Shown piece by piece: positions 38,065-51,275 of a stretch of 64,000 bases of DNA. A model generated the notes under the pieces. It had not been told where the DNA came from and did no database searches. It saw nothing but the letters and a program-made list of their open reading frames with translations. The DNA is from Rhizoclosmatium globosum. Its lineage: Eukaryota > Chytridiomycota > Chytridiomycetes > Chytridiales > Chytriomycetaceae. Each line of letters begins with the position of its first letter. The first letter of the stretch is position 1. The position numbers and the translations under genes are program-made. The stretch is from the NCBI GenBank assembly GCA_002104985.1, contig MCGO01000002.1, positions 186,001-250,000 of the forward strand, written 5' to 3'.

Positions 38065-40225
38065 ATGGTCAAGTTGACCACATTGATTGGTGCCATCGCC
38101 CTGGCCATCACTTCAGTGCAGTCTCAGTGCACGAATCCAACCGTTCGCCGCGAGTGGAGTGAGCTGTCATCGACTGAAAAGGCCCAATACATCCAAGCCA
38201 TTCAGACACTTGCGAACCGTCCACAAACAACTGGAACTGTCGACCCAGCATTACTCTCTCTGAAAGACTTTGTAAACATGTAGGGGCTCTTATCACACCG
38301 ACCAGGTGTTATTGGTATGACTCACTAATCACTTGAAACAGTCACGCCCGTGCTTCCCCTGGGCCCACGGATCCGCTGAATTCTATCCATACCATCGTGC
38401 AATGATGTGGAAGTTTGAACAGGCCATGAACTCGGCCGGCTGGAAGGGAGGTGTCGTTTATTGGGATTGGATAGCAGTTGGCCAAAAGTGGTGGATGGCT
38501 GATGCCACTGATATATTCACCTCCAATTACTATGGAAGCCTGACTACCACAGACACTGTGAACTGGTGTGTCCAGGATGGTGCCTTTGGGCAAGGAAAGT
38601 ATAACGTTGCTGTAATGGATGCAGACAACGTTGCCGCCAACTATGACAGAGGAATCCATGCCGGTAGTCAGTGTTTGAGAAGATGTGCTGATGTGGGTAC
38701 TGCAATTACAACTCCAGAGGACTTGCTCCCGCGTTATGCAGCGCTGACTTTTGGTGCTTTCCGTGGAGACCATGCAACTGGCCAGGATGATCAACAGGCA
38801 ACTGGAATGCACTCATACGGTCACATGGTTATTGGAGGGTTGGTATTCAATTTGTATGAGGGCACCTCACTGACTAAATTTCTATTTCAAGGTCCAACAC
38901 CTGTCCTTCTGATATGGGAAATGCCTCCATCAGTCCAAACGATCCTTACTTCTGGTTGCATCACGGTTTAGTTGATAAGTGTATGTATATATTTGCTGCC
39001 ATAACAACACAGACTAACAACGTTCGTAGTTTGGTGGCGTTGGCAGTCACGTTGCAAGGCTTTCAAGACAATGTATGAAGGCCCTGTCACAGAATGGGAC
39101 CCCGTTGATCCAGACCAAGTATACCTTAAAACAGGTGCTATTTCGTCCATGTACGTTGATTCATGGAACGTTACTGTTGCGCAAATGCTTGACACCCAGA
39201 ATGGACCTTTGTGTTACACTTATACAAGTTCAAAGTCTGATATTGCGATGCCAGCTATTACATGCCCTCCTTTCAATGGCGTAGCTGATCCAGGCCAAAA
39301 CCCAGATCCAACTTTGTTTGGTGCTTCTAAGGCCGTGACAACTTCTGCCGGTTCTGCACAAGCGACGAATGGAGCGTCTGCTAGCTCTCCTTTGGACGAT
39401 TTCTTGAAGAGCGTTGTTGGTATGGCTGTGAACGCTGCGAAGGGGTCTTCTGGCAGTAGCAATGTGATTGTGTTTGGACGAGATGAAATTATCACCGATG
39501 CTTCCGAGGCTGTGAACAGTACTGTTTCCTCAACCACGATTGGTTCCGATTCTGATGGCGTGACTGTGACCGTGGATTCTGCCCCTTCCTCTTCCGTCGC
39601 CACCGCGACCGGTACTTTATCGGCTTCCACCTTGAATGACACTGTTTCGTCGACTAGTACTTTGGTTTCTGGAAATATTACTACTTCTGGAAACGCGACT
39701 GTATCTGCGTCTGTTCATACTGTTCCCATTAACGGCACATCCCCTGCATCTGCCACTGTTGCTACTGCATCTACAAACATTGCCACCTCCACTTCCACTA
39801 GCCAATACACACCAACGCCTACACCACCACACTTTGAAGTGGCATTCACTGAAAACAACACAACTGTCGTCACATTCCTCAAAGTAAATCAAACAATTGA
39901 GCTTCCCGAAACAAACACAATTCGTCATGTGTTCCAGTCATACGTTGAAACATACGATGAAAACAATGAAATCCAGCGATACTATCTTCCTACTGAGCGA
40001 GTCCCATACAAGAGAGTTGCTGGAGCGCCCCAGAACGTCAAACCAGGACACCCATGCTACAAGATGCATATTGCACCTGTGAGCGAGCATTGGTTTAAGC
40101 ACCACAAGTTGAATTTGGTGAAGGCCCAGAACACTGTTGATCGTACCAACGAAAGAATTGATTTAGATAACATCAGACGCTGCGGGCCAGTTAAGGATGA
40201 AGCAAGAGATAAGAATCACCAATAG
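38065..40225 (+). CDS. tyrosinase, secreted type-3 copper enzyme
   Basis: Copper monooxygenase oxidising phenols to quinones (melanin or phenolic chemistry). The start at 38065 gives a signal peptide, MVKLTTLIGAIALAITSVQS. The CuA site has its three His in IHARA, WAHGS and YPYHR. The CuB site has MHSYGHM and, after an intron, PNDPYFWLHHGLVDK. Introns: 38280-38341, one near 38848-38892, and one near 38982-39029. In exon 2 the frame requires one more C in the CCCC run at 38356-38359. After the catalytic core comes a long Ser/Thr/Ala-rich, probably glycosylated region, then a C-terminal segment with two cysteines (GHPCYKM, RRCGPV). The enzyme is probably extracellular or cell-wall located. Confidence 0.9.
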
Positions 40226-40342
40226 ATGAAACACTAGTATTTTGATACAAATAAATGAACCATATCGATATTGATTGTTTCATTTCCTGGTTCAACTCTT
40301 TTTTTAGAACCCATCAACATCCAACAAGGAAGGACAAGCCAA

Positions 40343-41945
40343 ATGTCCAAACTAGTCGCGCGAGTGTTCTCGCTGCCTGTCAAGGCCATCAAGAGCATTT
40401 CACCCACGATGATTGTGATGCTTGTGTTCAATGCGGTGTTTCTGTTGATGCTCCGCAAACCGACTCGGACGTTCGCCGCCGATGACCGAAACCACGTTGC
40501 CGCTTACGTAAACCGATTCAAGCGAGAGCCGCCGGCAAACTTTGAAGGCTGGCTGGCATTCGCAAAGGGGCAGCAGTGCGAGCTTGACATGCATGTTTGT
40601 GAGTAGTTTAATAGCACCTACTTGATGAATTGACACTCAAAGTCACCTCCCTCCCTTTCTCTTATCTAACCCGCTTGCCAATCACCTAGATGATCAGATC
40701 TACAAGGACCTGGACCCGTGGTTCCAGAAGGGAACGATTGATCCAGCATCAGTGACCCGCCTCAAGCTCGAAGACCATTTCCAGATTGCCGAGTTTGATG
40801 CCGACATCAACAACTTCACCGCCCCTCGATTCTACGAAGAACTCTTTGAGCCAATCACACATTTACTTGCCACAAACAAAAGAGCTTCAAGATCATGCTC
40901 AATAATGGGACGAACCAAGAATCGTGAAAGCCGACAATGGCGGCAAAATCGACTTGTACAACGACATGGACGACGTCTTTGCAAACTCAAAATGCATGCG
41001 AGATAAATTCGACCAGCCTCGAAAGGGTGCTGGGTGGGACGGCTTCGACTGGATGTCAGGCTCCAAGACAGTCCGCTCGCAACACGGTTTCCTCATGCAA
41101 CCAGACTCATTCGGAACAAGAAACATATTCGCGCCCGTCTTTTCACAGGCGAAGGTCGATTGTCACTTGGATATCGTCATGCCGCTCGAGTATCATATTG
41201 AAATCACGCAGAAACCAGTGTTGGATCCGTACACGTGGGAACAGAAGAAGAATGTGTTGTTTTGGAGAGGAACAACGACGGGTGGGAGTTTCAAGAATGG
41301 GGCGCCGTGGGAGCATTACCCCCGTATCAAGATGATGAACTGGGAGCGTGAGTTTTCGAGAAAGTATGGACACAAGTATAAGGGAGTCACGTTTGATGCG
41401 GGTGCGGGGCAGAACCACCCAACAAGGAATTGAGTGTGGACATTGGGTTCTCTGCTGTTGTGCAGACGATGATGTGACGACTGAAATTATTCGTAACCGG
41501 TACCCACTCAAAAGCGTGTTTCTTTTGAAGAGACGAAGCGATTCAAGTACTTGATTGTCGTTGACGGAAACAGTAAGTTCCACATCACACCCTGCGTACA
41601 CTTCTGAATGGCACTCATTCTCTGTTTCCTATAGCATGGCCATCAAGATTACAATCGTATTTGCAAACAAACTCTGTCATTCTTTATTCTGGAATTTTCA
41701 CAGACTATTACAATTGGTTGCTGGAACCATGGGTGCACTACGTCCCCATCAAGCTCGATTTCTCTGATTTGGAGGAGAAATTAAAGTGGTTGATGGATCA
41801 CGATGACGAGGCGCGCCAGATTTCGTTGAATGCTCAAGCATTGGTGAAGAAGGTGGCAGGTCGTAGAAGACACTTACACTGTTACACTTCTCTCTTATTG
41901 TTGGAGTACTCCAACTTGTATGGAAAGTCAGCGATTGTTGGATAA
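40343..41945 (+). CDS. GT90 (CAP10-like) glycosyltransferase, frame broken
   Basis: Type II membrane glycosyltransferase of family 90, Golgi enzymes that include fungal capsule and animal POGLUT proteins. A signal anchor, TMIVMLVFNAVFLLML, follows MSKLVARV. Family motifs: WDEPRIVKAD (about 40909), KNVLFWRGTTTGG (about 41250), FKYLIVVDGN and, after an intron, TWPSRLQSYLQTNSVILYSG, then EPWVHYVPIKLDFSDL. Frame breaks lie at 40878-40881 (AAAA), near 40901-40906, 41418-41420 (CCC), in about 41440-41460, and 41523-41526 (TTTT). Most are repaired by one extra base, leaving conserved sequence on each side. This argues for assembly error, but with five breaks in 700 bp a recent pseudogene cannot be excluded. 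Confidence 0.75.
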
Positions 41946-42010
41946 GGGATAATTATTAGGAAATTCATTGAGTCATTTTCGAGAATACAGTAGTATTATT
42001 GCGTTGTGCT

Positions 42011-43296
42011 ATGGACATTGAAATGGAAGCAAAAAACAAAGTTCAAACAGAATCAATGCTTGGCTCCCCTGTCCGTCCAACCACGCGATCAACCACCACC
42101 ACCACCACGACCACCGTTGACCAAAAGAAGGATCGCCTCTCTCGCCGCCGCCATCGCCATCGCCGCCACACGTCATCCAAACAACGACCAAACACGAAAG
42201 CGAGGGCGAGGGCGACGACGACGACGAATTCCACTCTGCAATCGACGCCGCCGATCTGGCCCTGCCGAAATACGAAGCCCGCGAAGGCGAATCCGGCGAG
42301 AACCAAGCACTCGTCGATCAAGAACAAGCCGAAAACGATCATGACGACGACGACGACGAAATGGACGTCGGCGACTTTCTCGACGACAACTGGATCGCTC
42401 AAGAGCCAAGCATCGCCAGCTGCGAATCCGCCGCTTCTCTCGAAACCGTCATTGCCGCGATCCCGAGAACCCCGGTTCCTGTTGCCGTCGAGAAGGTTGA
42501 TGTTGGAAAGTATATTCCATTTGCCATCAGCAACCCTTCTACCAACTCGTCCCCGATCTCCACCTCCTCGGATCACAACGTTGAGCGTGTCAATGTGCAC
42601 CATTATGTCTCTCAGATGCTCCACTTGGACATCAACTCCCGTTTGAGAGTTCATGCTGGTCTCATGGGCCATGATCACCACCTCACTGAGGTGGAGGAAT
42701 CGATTGCAGACCACATTCAAGCCACGAAAGAAGATATCATTCAGCAATTCTCTCACGCCGGAATGGTGCGTTTATTCCATACTCTCGTGCTCGCTTAAAA
42801 AAAATGGCTGACTTGTGATTCAAATAGGCTGTCAATGAAGCAATGACAAAGTCTTTCAACTCTTTAAAGACATTGGCATCTAAATGCTACCCTCTTATTA
42901 TGGAAATTCTTGACGAGAATCCAGTCATGAAGGTCTTTGTCTTCTTGGCTTTTGGCTTGAGTGCTATTCCAGTCTCCATCTTTGCTGCTTCCTTGTTCTT
43001 TGGAACTGTAGTGTCTTGGATTATCGCTTGTAAGTGCTAAAATAGTATCTTTGAACTTTTTGGACTTACATAAGCGAAACAGTGTCTAGTCTTGCCGTAT
43101 TCCAAAGTGGACTTTTTCGTTTGGACTTTTACTGCTTCTGCCTGTGGAATTCTTTGCGATTGGTTCTGCTGGCGCCGTAGCAATGCTGTATTCTCTTATG
43201 CAAAAGGATGTTGTCTTGACGTTGCAGGAAAAGGTAGCTACTCTTACCAAACAAGTGGCTCCCACACCAGTTAAAACTGAGAAGAAGGAAGACTGA
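42011..43296 (+). CDS. promethin/LDAF1-like lipid-droplet protein
   Basis: The N-terminal half is disordered, with Thr-rich, Ser/Pro-rich and then strongly acidic stretches (DDDDEFHSAID; HDDDDDEMDVGDFLDDNW). A helical segment (VHHYVSQMLHLD) follows. After an intron come clustered hydrophobic helices, VFVFLAFGLSAIPVSIFAAS and VVSWIIAL, then after another intron GLLLLLPVEFFAIGSAGAVA. This hairpin pattern with a central Pro resembles the promethin domain of LDAF1/Ldo proteins, which work with seipin at ER sites of lipid-droplet formation. The tail ends KTEKKED. Frame breaks at 42123-42126 (AAAA) and 43113-43117 (TTTTT) are each repaired by one extra base. Family call is by topology and motif feel, so moderate. 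Confidence 0.55.
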
Positions 43297-43439
43297 GTTG
43301 ATATGGATAGTTTCCATCGATCTACAAACTAAATTTGCTGTTACCGAGATTTCAGTTTCTTCCTCGAAATTATAAGACAATATAACAAGTAACAATCATT
43401 TATTCTTTTTGTCTTTCTGTTCCTCTTTTGTATTAAGAG

Positions 43440-44636
43440 CTATTTTCCGGTGGGACCAGTGGCTCGCTCATGAATCCATGCAATGTATTCGCTCACAATT
43501 CGGTCCTTCACTGATGGCTCGTTGTGAATCTCATGTTCCAAACCTCTCGCATCTTTGAATCCATAGTACTTTTTATCTTTGGATCCACATGCAAGAACAA
43601 ACTCTTCAGACGCGCGTGGGTCAGTGAACTTGTCGGAGAATGCATGGTAGACGATCAACGGCGTCGTAAACTGCTTCGCGAATGTGATGAGTGTGTGAGC
43701 ATGCTGCAACATGTCTTTTACGAGCCTATTCAAACATTCAGAATTTGTGTTCTGTTACTGCGAGAATTCAGCTCACCTCAACGAAATCATCCCATGAACC
43801 AAAGGATCCCTCAAATAATCTCTCACAACGCCTTCATCACTACAAAGTCCATCCAATTCCAACTGATTATTCTCCGTGTATCGTCCAAACAAGTCAAACC
43901 CGCCCAACCAGTTTGCAATAATCTTGATCAACCAGGGAACAGGCTTTCCAGGCGCAATCGCAGGCGCCTGTGCAATCACACCGCGAAGCGACGGAAGTTT
44001 CTGCTTTTGCGCGTGTGTGAATGAAAGAGCCAACAAGCCTCCCATGGAGTGACCAGCCACAAACAAGGAGTTCCCTGTGGAGCCGGCGACAACGTAAGAA
44101 GGTGAAGCGCATCGAGGTGGACCTGCGTGAAGGAAGTATGGAATCCTTTTTGTGTGTGGCGTTAGCACTTCGTTCATCTTCAAGCACAAACCAAACCTTT
44201 CAATCCGCCCGCGTTTCTGTAAACAGTTCGTCCATGCCCGCGCCAGTCCATCGCAACAACGAGAATTCCAGCAGATGCAAACTTATCAAAGATGCGCTAA
44301 GAAATGGTTGATATCAGTGATGTGCTCATGGGTTGAGGGAGGGAGCCACTCTTGAGTACCCACATCATACCGTCTACAGTGCTCTCCCAAACCGTGGAAG
44401 AAGAGAATCTGGGCTTTGATAGGTCCATTCGGCTGTACCAACATAAGGGCAGTTAGAGTCATTGCATTGACAGGCTTAAACGCTTGAACACACACCTTCC
44501 AGCAGTTGTAGTAGATTCGATGACCATCTTCAAGAGAAGCAAAGTAGCTTCCTGTTGCGTTATCTGCACCCAGGTCAAATGGCGGCTTGACAATGGATGC
44601 GCGTTCCTTTTGGATGATTTGGTTTGAACGACTCAT
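43440..44636 (-). CDS. monoglyceride lipase-like serine hydrolase
   Basis: Alpha/beta hydrolase cleaving monoacylglycerols. Starts MSRSNQIIQKERASIV. The oxyanion region is ILFFHGLGEHCRRYD. The nucleophile elbow is VAGHSMGGLLALSF (Ser in GHSMG). The acid residue lies in YHAFSDKFTDP, and the catalytic His in GLEHEIHNEP near the C-terminus. The lid region contains QAPAIAPGKPVPW. Introns separate the blocks; the one after ILFFHGLGEHCRRYD leads to IFDKFASAGILVVAMDWRGHG. The exact joins between DWRGHG and the GHSMG exon are not fully resolved, and an indel may be present near 44100. Stop is 144 bp from the convergent promethin-like gene, whose product also concerns neutral lipid. Confidence 0.85.
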
Positions 44637-44751
44637 TCAACAAAGATTTGAGAGTTGTTTTTGTACTTAACCAGGGGAAAGTTGGAAACCCAGAATGTTA
44701 ATAATGCTGACGTAAATCCGTGGAAAATCTGATTGTAAAACGCGTCTAAGA

Positions 44752-45781
44752 ATGGCCTTCGTTACCTTAAGTCAACTGGCTGTAACCAAACGAAGTTTAG
44801 AATTCCGCCAAAGTATCTCCCCTCAAGACAAAGGAGCCATAATATCAACCGCAATACTCGCTGTACTATCAATCCTTGAAACTATTTTCTTCGTAGGTTT
44901 TTCGATTTATATTGCGAAGAAGAAGTTAAAGGAAGGAAAGTCGATCCTCAAAAATGTGTGCAGCAAGTTCACTATACTACTTCTTGTGATGTTTATCATG
45001 TGTTTCATTTGGTCTACTTGCGCGTGCTATAGTGTCAGTCTTTCCCATAACAATCTGGCTTTAGCGGTTCCGCAATCCATACAAACACTCTCGGTCGCCA
45101 CAATTGAGACTTGGTGAGTGCTTCGATTTCATATGCTATATTAATTGAAGCAGTTTTACACACTTTTCGTGGACTATTTCGTTTGGCATAATTAAGCGTA
45201 ACAGCAGCAGGATGGTTTTTGGAACCATGTCAACGCTAGTATCCTGTCGACCTTTCTTTTTTATGGCAAGCAATAATTTATATTGCAGCTGCAATCACAA
45301 AGTTGCCTGTGATGATCACGATCAACAGAATCTGGACAGCCATTGTGGGAGCCGCAGTATCCCTCTTTAATATGTACCTAATGGCCATATTTTCATTTTA
45401 CTTAATGAAACTGAACAATGACCTCAACGATTCAGGGTCATCAAAAAGCTCCAAAATCGCAAATTCAAGACTTCCGTCGACTACAAGTGTTGTTGGAGAA
45501 GAATCTCGAAAGCAGCAGCGACAATTCAGAACCATTGCGAGACATGGTATATGGGCGAGTTTGTTTTGTGTTGCAGCTGTAATTACTTTCGCTTTGGGTC
45601 TCATCGAGCGTTTTAACGTGTGGGTCAATGTAATTCAAGCTTCTGTGTGCTATTGGTTAAATGTATCATTCTTGACTCTATTTTCATGAAAATTCGTCTT
45701 GACATTCAGAAAGATGGAGGTGGTAGTGAAATACGGACAGCCGAACCCCAAATGAGCGAGGAAAAGAAGTCCTTTGCGTAA
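44752..45781 (+). CDS. multi-pass (probably 7TM) membrane protein
   Basis: Start MAFVTLSQLAV at 44752. Hydrophobic helices: IISTAILAVLSILETIFFVG; FTILLLVMFIMCFIWSTCAC; one after an intron near 45115-45160 (FTHFSWTISFGII); then SILSTFLFLWQAIIYIAAAI; WTAIVGAAVSLFNMYLMAIF; WASLFCVAAVITFALGLIE; and a last one ending at CIILDSIF. Ser-rich basic loop between helices 5 and 6, and a short hydrophilic tail ending EEKKSFA. One extra base near 45228, in the T6 run near 45260 and near 45660 gives a continuous frame. Architecture parallels the 7TM-like protein at 20979-22749, with a shorter loop. No family recognised; a chytrid-type GPCR is possible. Confidence 0.5.
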
Positions 45782-46026
45782 ATGGAACCTTACACGAAAG
45801 CAGCATATGTTTGATGGCAAGTTTGAGTTTTGAATATTCCCAAACACATTTGGCTGGATCGAAACAATATCAATACATATAACTGTAATCTTCCTCATTT
45901 CCATTTTATTCCCCAACCCACGTCATAAATAGCATAAATATCACTGGCAACAATAAAAAAAGGGAAAGCACAGTCTCGCACACAAACACACACACGGAAA
46001 TCACTCTTTCGAATCGTTCAACATCG
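45782..46026. other. short intergenic region
   Basis: About 245 bp between convergent genes. It contains the presumed 3' ends, a CA-rich stretch near 45980-45996, and nothing else recognisable. Confidence 0.3.
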
Positions 46027-48128
<2,102 letters not shown>

Positions 48129-48409
48129 GATATTTATTTCCTGCTATCACGAAGAGAAGAATCGTTAGCTGGTCTGGCAGTAAAAAAGTAAGCAATGTGG
48201 AAGGGGTTATTCCACCAAACCTGAGGCTGGCGTTATGTAATCTTTGGAGCAGTGGAGTATGCAGGGTTTATAAGCTCAGAAGAGTCAATTAAGTTCGCAA
48301 GGAAGAAGTGGAATGCAAAGCCAAAACGAGTGTTTTCCGATTGGTGAAAGAGAGTCTCTTTCTTTTTTTCGAACAATCGCAGCCAAGTCCCTCAAACAAA
48401 CACTCCAAA

Positions 48410-51195
48410 ATGAAGAAGTTTGGAAAGGGCAAACCAAAACACCGCCCAGCCGACGATGAAGGCGATAACCCTAATATGATTCCAGTCAAGTCGCGAGGCG
48501 GATTTGTCGAGTCGGTTTCATCACGCAGGAACGAGACAGCCGATTCAGACAACGAGTTTGATCTGATGGCGCCCGTCGATAAATCCGAAGTGGTTACGAT
48601 GGATCTGAGTGATCCTGAGGATGCGGACGAGGATGCTGCATTCAACATCAACAAGGACTTTGCTATAAAGTACGAGGAACGCAAGAAGGCTGAGGAAATC
48701 AGCTTCTGTACGTTATCACCCTTTCAAGTATCAATTATTATGGCACTGACAGTCTAATGCAGTGAAGGATCGATATGGAGAGAATTACGATGAGGGCGAT
48801 GATGATGAGGATGATTCTGAGTCGGACGAAGAGGAAGACGAGAACGGAGAACTCCTGACGAAAGAATTGGATCTTCAAATCTTGAAGACGATTGGGCTGA
48901 TTCGTTCCAAGGCTCCGGAAGTGTACAATCCAGAGAAGGTCTTCTTTACAGGTGTTGCATTCACTTTACTCCCGCGAAAATGCTTACGAGTCTCTCATAC
49001 ATAGGCGATGATTTGAAGAAATCAGAAGAATCGTGGAAAGAAAAGCAGGAAGAGAAGAAGGCTCAAGGAAAGAAAATGACCCTCAAGGATTACCATCGTC
49101 AACGGCTTCTTGAAGGTGGGGGCTTAGAGGAAGACGACGAGGATGAAAATGATGTCGAGGACCAGTTACCAAGACGTATTTGGAGGAACAGGAGGATATC
49201 AAAAAGTCTTTTAAAATGGCTCTGGGAGACGAGATGATGACGAAGAGGATGACCTACTCGCATCCGTCGACGATCAAAGAAAAGTGGAGGCTTATTCACA
49301 GTGCGTCAAAATCCAAAGCTGACTCGATCAGGAGGAAGCTGACTACAAGTCTTTCCTGGTTCAAAACATCAAGAAAGATGGTGTATTGAACGAATGGGCT
49401 GAATTCGGCGAAGGAAAGGAGGAAGCTATTGCGGATCCAAATGAAAAGTTCTTGATGGACTTCATTCTCAACAAAAAGTGGGTTGACGAGGAAGGCGACG
49501 AAACCAAAATCCCCACGTATGATCAACTTGTCGGGAAGAGCATCTCGATGAAGATGAAGCGGGGAAGATGAAGCCGACCGATTCGAGCATGCATATAACT
49601 TCAGATTTGAGGAAGCGTAAGTATTTCTATTTTATAGTCACCGCCGCTCACTCCCACAATTAGAGAAGGAACAAATATTCAAACATTCTCGCGTACAATT
49701 GAAGACTCCATGCGTCGTAAAGATTCGACTCGTGCTGAAAAGCGTGCTGCCGTCAAAGCTAGAAAGGCTGAAGAAAAGAAAGCTAAAGAAGAAGAACTCA
49801 AGCGTCTTAAGAACCTCAAAAAAGAAGAGCTTCGGTTGAAGTTGCAAAAAATTGCCGATGTGGCTGGAACTGATATGTCAGTATTTGATGGAGTAGATTT
49901 GGAAGAAGAATTTGATCCAAATAAGTTCGATGAAATGATGGCGAAACGATTCAATGACGAATATTATGACGACCAAGAAGCTATTGGTGGTGATTTGCAA
50001 AAGCCTGTGTTTGACGATGGACTTGATATGGATGAACTTGATTATTACGACGATGATGATATTCCTCCTCCACCACCTGTCGCTGGCCTTGTTGATGAGC
50101 ATGATTTTGAAATTGATGGACTTATTGATCGCGAATTGGGTCCAAAGGCGGGAGAAGGAAAGGTCTTGAAAAAGGTCAAGCCGGTTGATCGATTGGCTCT
50201 TTGGCGGAGCAAGAGGAAGAAGAGAAATTGAAGAAAAAGGAGGCCAAAGAGAACAAGCTCAAGAGAAAATTGGCTGATCAAGAAGACGATGGTTATGGCT
50301 ACAATGAAGAGGAGGAGGATATCATCATGGATGCAGACTACTTGCCAGGCGGAGAATATTACGGCGAAGAAGAGCAACCGACAGGCAAAAAAGTAAGTTC
50401 GTTGGCGAGAGAAGTCACCATTAAACGTTCCTGCAGGCAAGAAAGACAAGAAAAAAGAACTGAAGGAGAAGAAGAAAGCTGCCAAAGAGAAGGACGCGGC
50501 TGCCACAACTTTGGATGACTATATTGATGAATACCTCCAGATGGATTACGAAGACATGGTAAAGTGTTTTGAAACTGAGGAAGTATTCTAAATTTGCATA
50601 GATTGGAGACCTTCCCACAAGATTCAAATACCGTAAAGTCGAGCCTGAGAACTTTGGAATCTCGGCAGTGGATATCCTTACCGCACCTGAAACCGCTTTG
50701 AACGAATTCGTGCCGCTCAAGCACATTGCGCCCTTCCGACCTGAACAGCGAAAGCAACGAGATCGAGAAATCTGGTCCAAAACAAAGAAGAAGAGAATGA
50801 AGAAACTCAAGGACGCGATTGAAGCTGAGAAAGCCGGAAAGACTCTTGAGGAATGGGAAAATGCCAAAAGGGAGAAGAAGCGAAAGCTGAGAAGGAAGAG
50901 AAGAAAGCCTTGGTCAAGCTGCTAAAAAGGCTCTGAAACGAGCAAAGAAGGCGGGAGAAGCTGGGGGAGAGAATGAGGAGACTGGTCAAGGAGAGGATGC
51001 AAATCAAGTTAATGAGGCAAATGATACAACAAAACAGCTGGTACTACGACTGAAGTAGATTCTGCTCCAAAAGCACCCAAGGAGAAGAAGAAAAAGAAGA
51101 AGGGTGTCATTAAACCAGCTGGTGCTTCGAGCTTGAAGGAAGGTGTTTCTTCTGAACGTCTGGCTTCATATGGCATTCCTTCGCGTAAAAAGTAA
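48410..51195 (+). CDS. KRI1: KRI1 ribosome-biogenesis protein, frame broken
   Basis: Nucleolar protein for 40S subunit processing. It follows the KRI1 order: NINKDFAIKYEERKKAEE, then after an intron LKDRYGENYDEG, ELDLQILKTIGLI, LKDYHRQRLLE, EEADYKSFLVQNIKK, NEKFLMDFILNKKW, EADRFEHAYNFRFEEA, SRTIEDSMRRKDSTRAEKRA, KRLKNLKKEELRLKLQKI, DYIDEYLQMDYEDMIGDLP, RFKYRKVEPENFGIS, ending LASYGIPSRKK. Acidic and lysine tracts are typical. Many frame breaks: around 49170, 49235, 49530, 49561-49564 (GGGG), 50200-50202 (TTT), 50387-50392 (A6), about 50880, 50925 and 51030. Nearly all are mended by one extra base. A TGA at 49320-49322 interrupts just before LDQEEADY. Assembly error is the likely cause. Confidence 0.88.
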
Positions 51196-51275
51196 ACGCA
51201 ATAAAATGTAATTTAATCGACTTTCTTTATTTGATTTGATTTTTCCGAACATTCTCACCAGCACGCTCGAATCCG

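Noticed and set aside
42043..42756. Long minus-strand ORF opposite the promethin-like gene
   Set aside because: Val/Asp-rich antisense of repetitive Thr/Arg-coding sequence; no family features.
43113..43300. Frame ending GSHTS as the true C-terminus of the promethin-like protein
   Set aside because: One extra T in the T5 run gives a hydrophobic helix and a charged tail that fit the topology much better.
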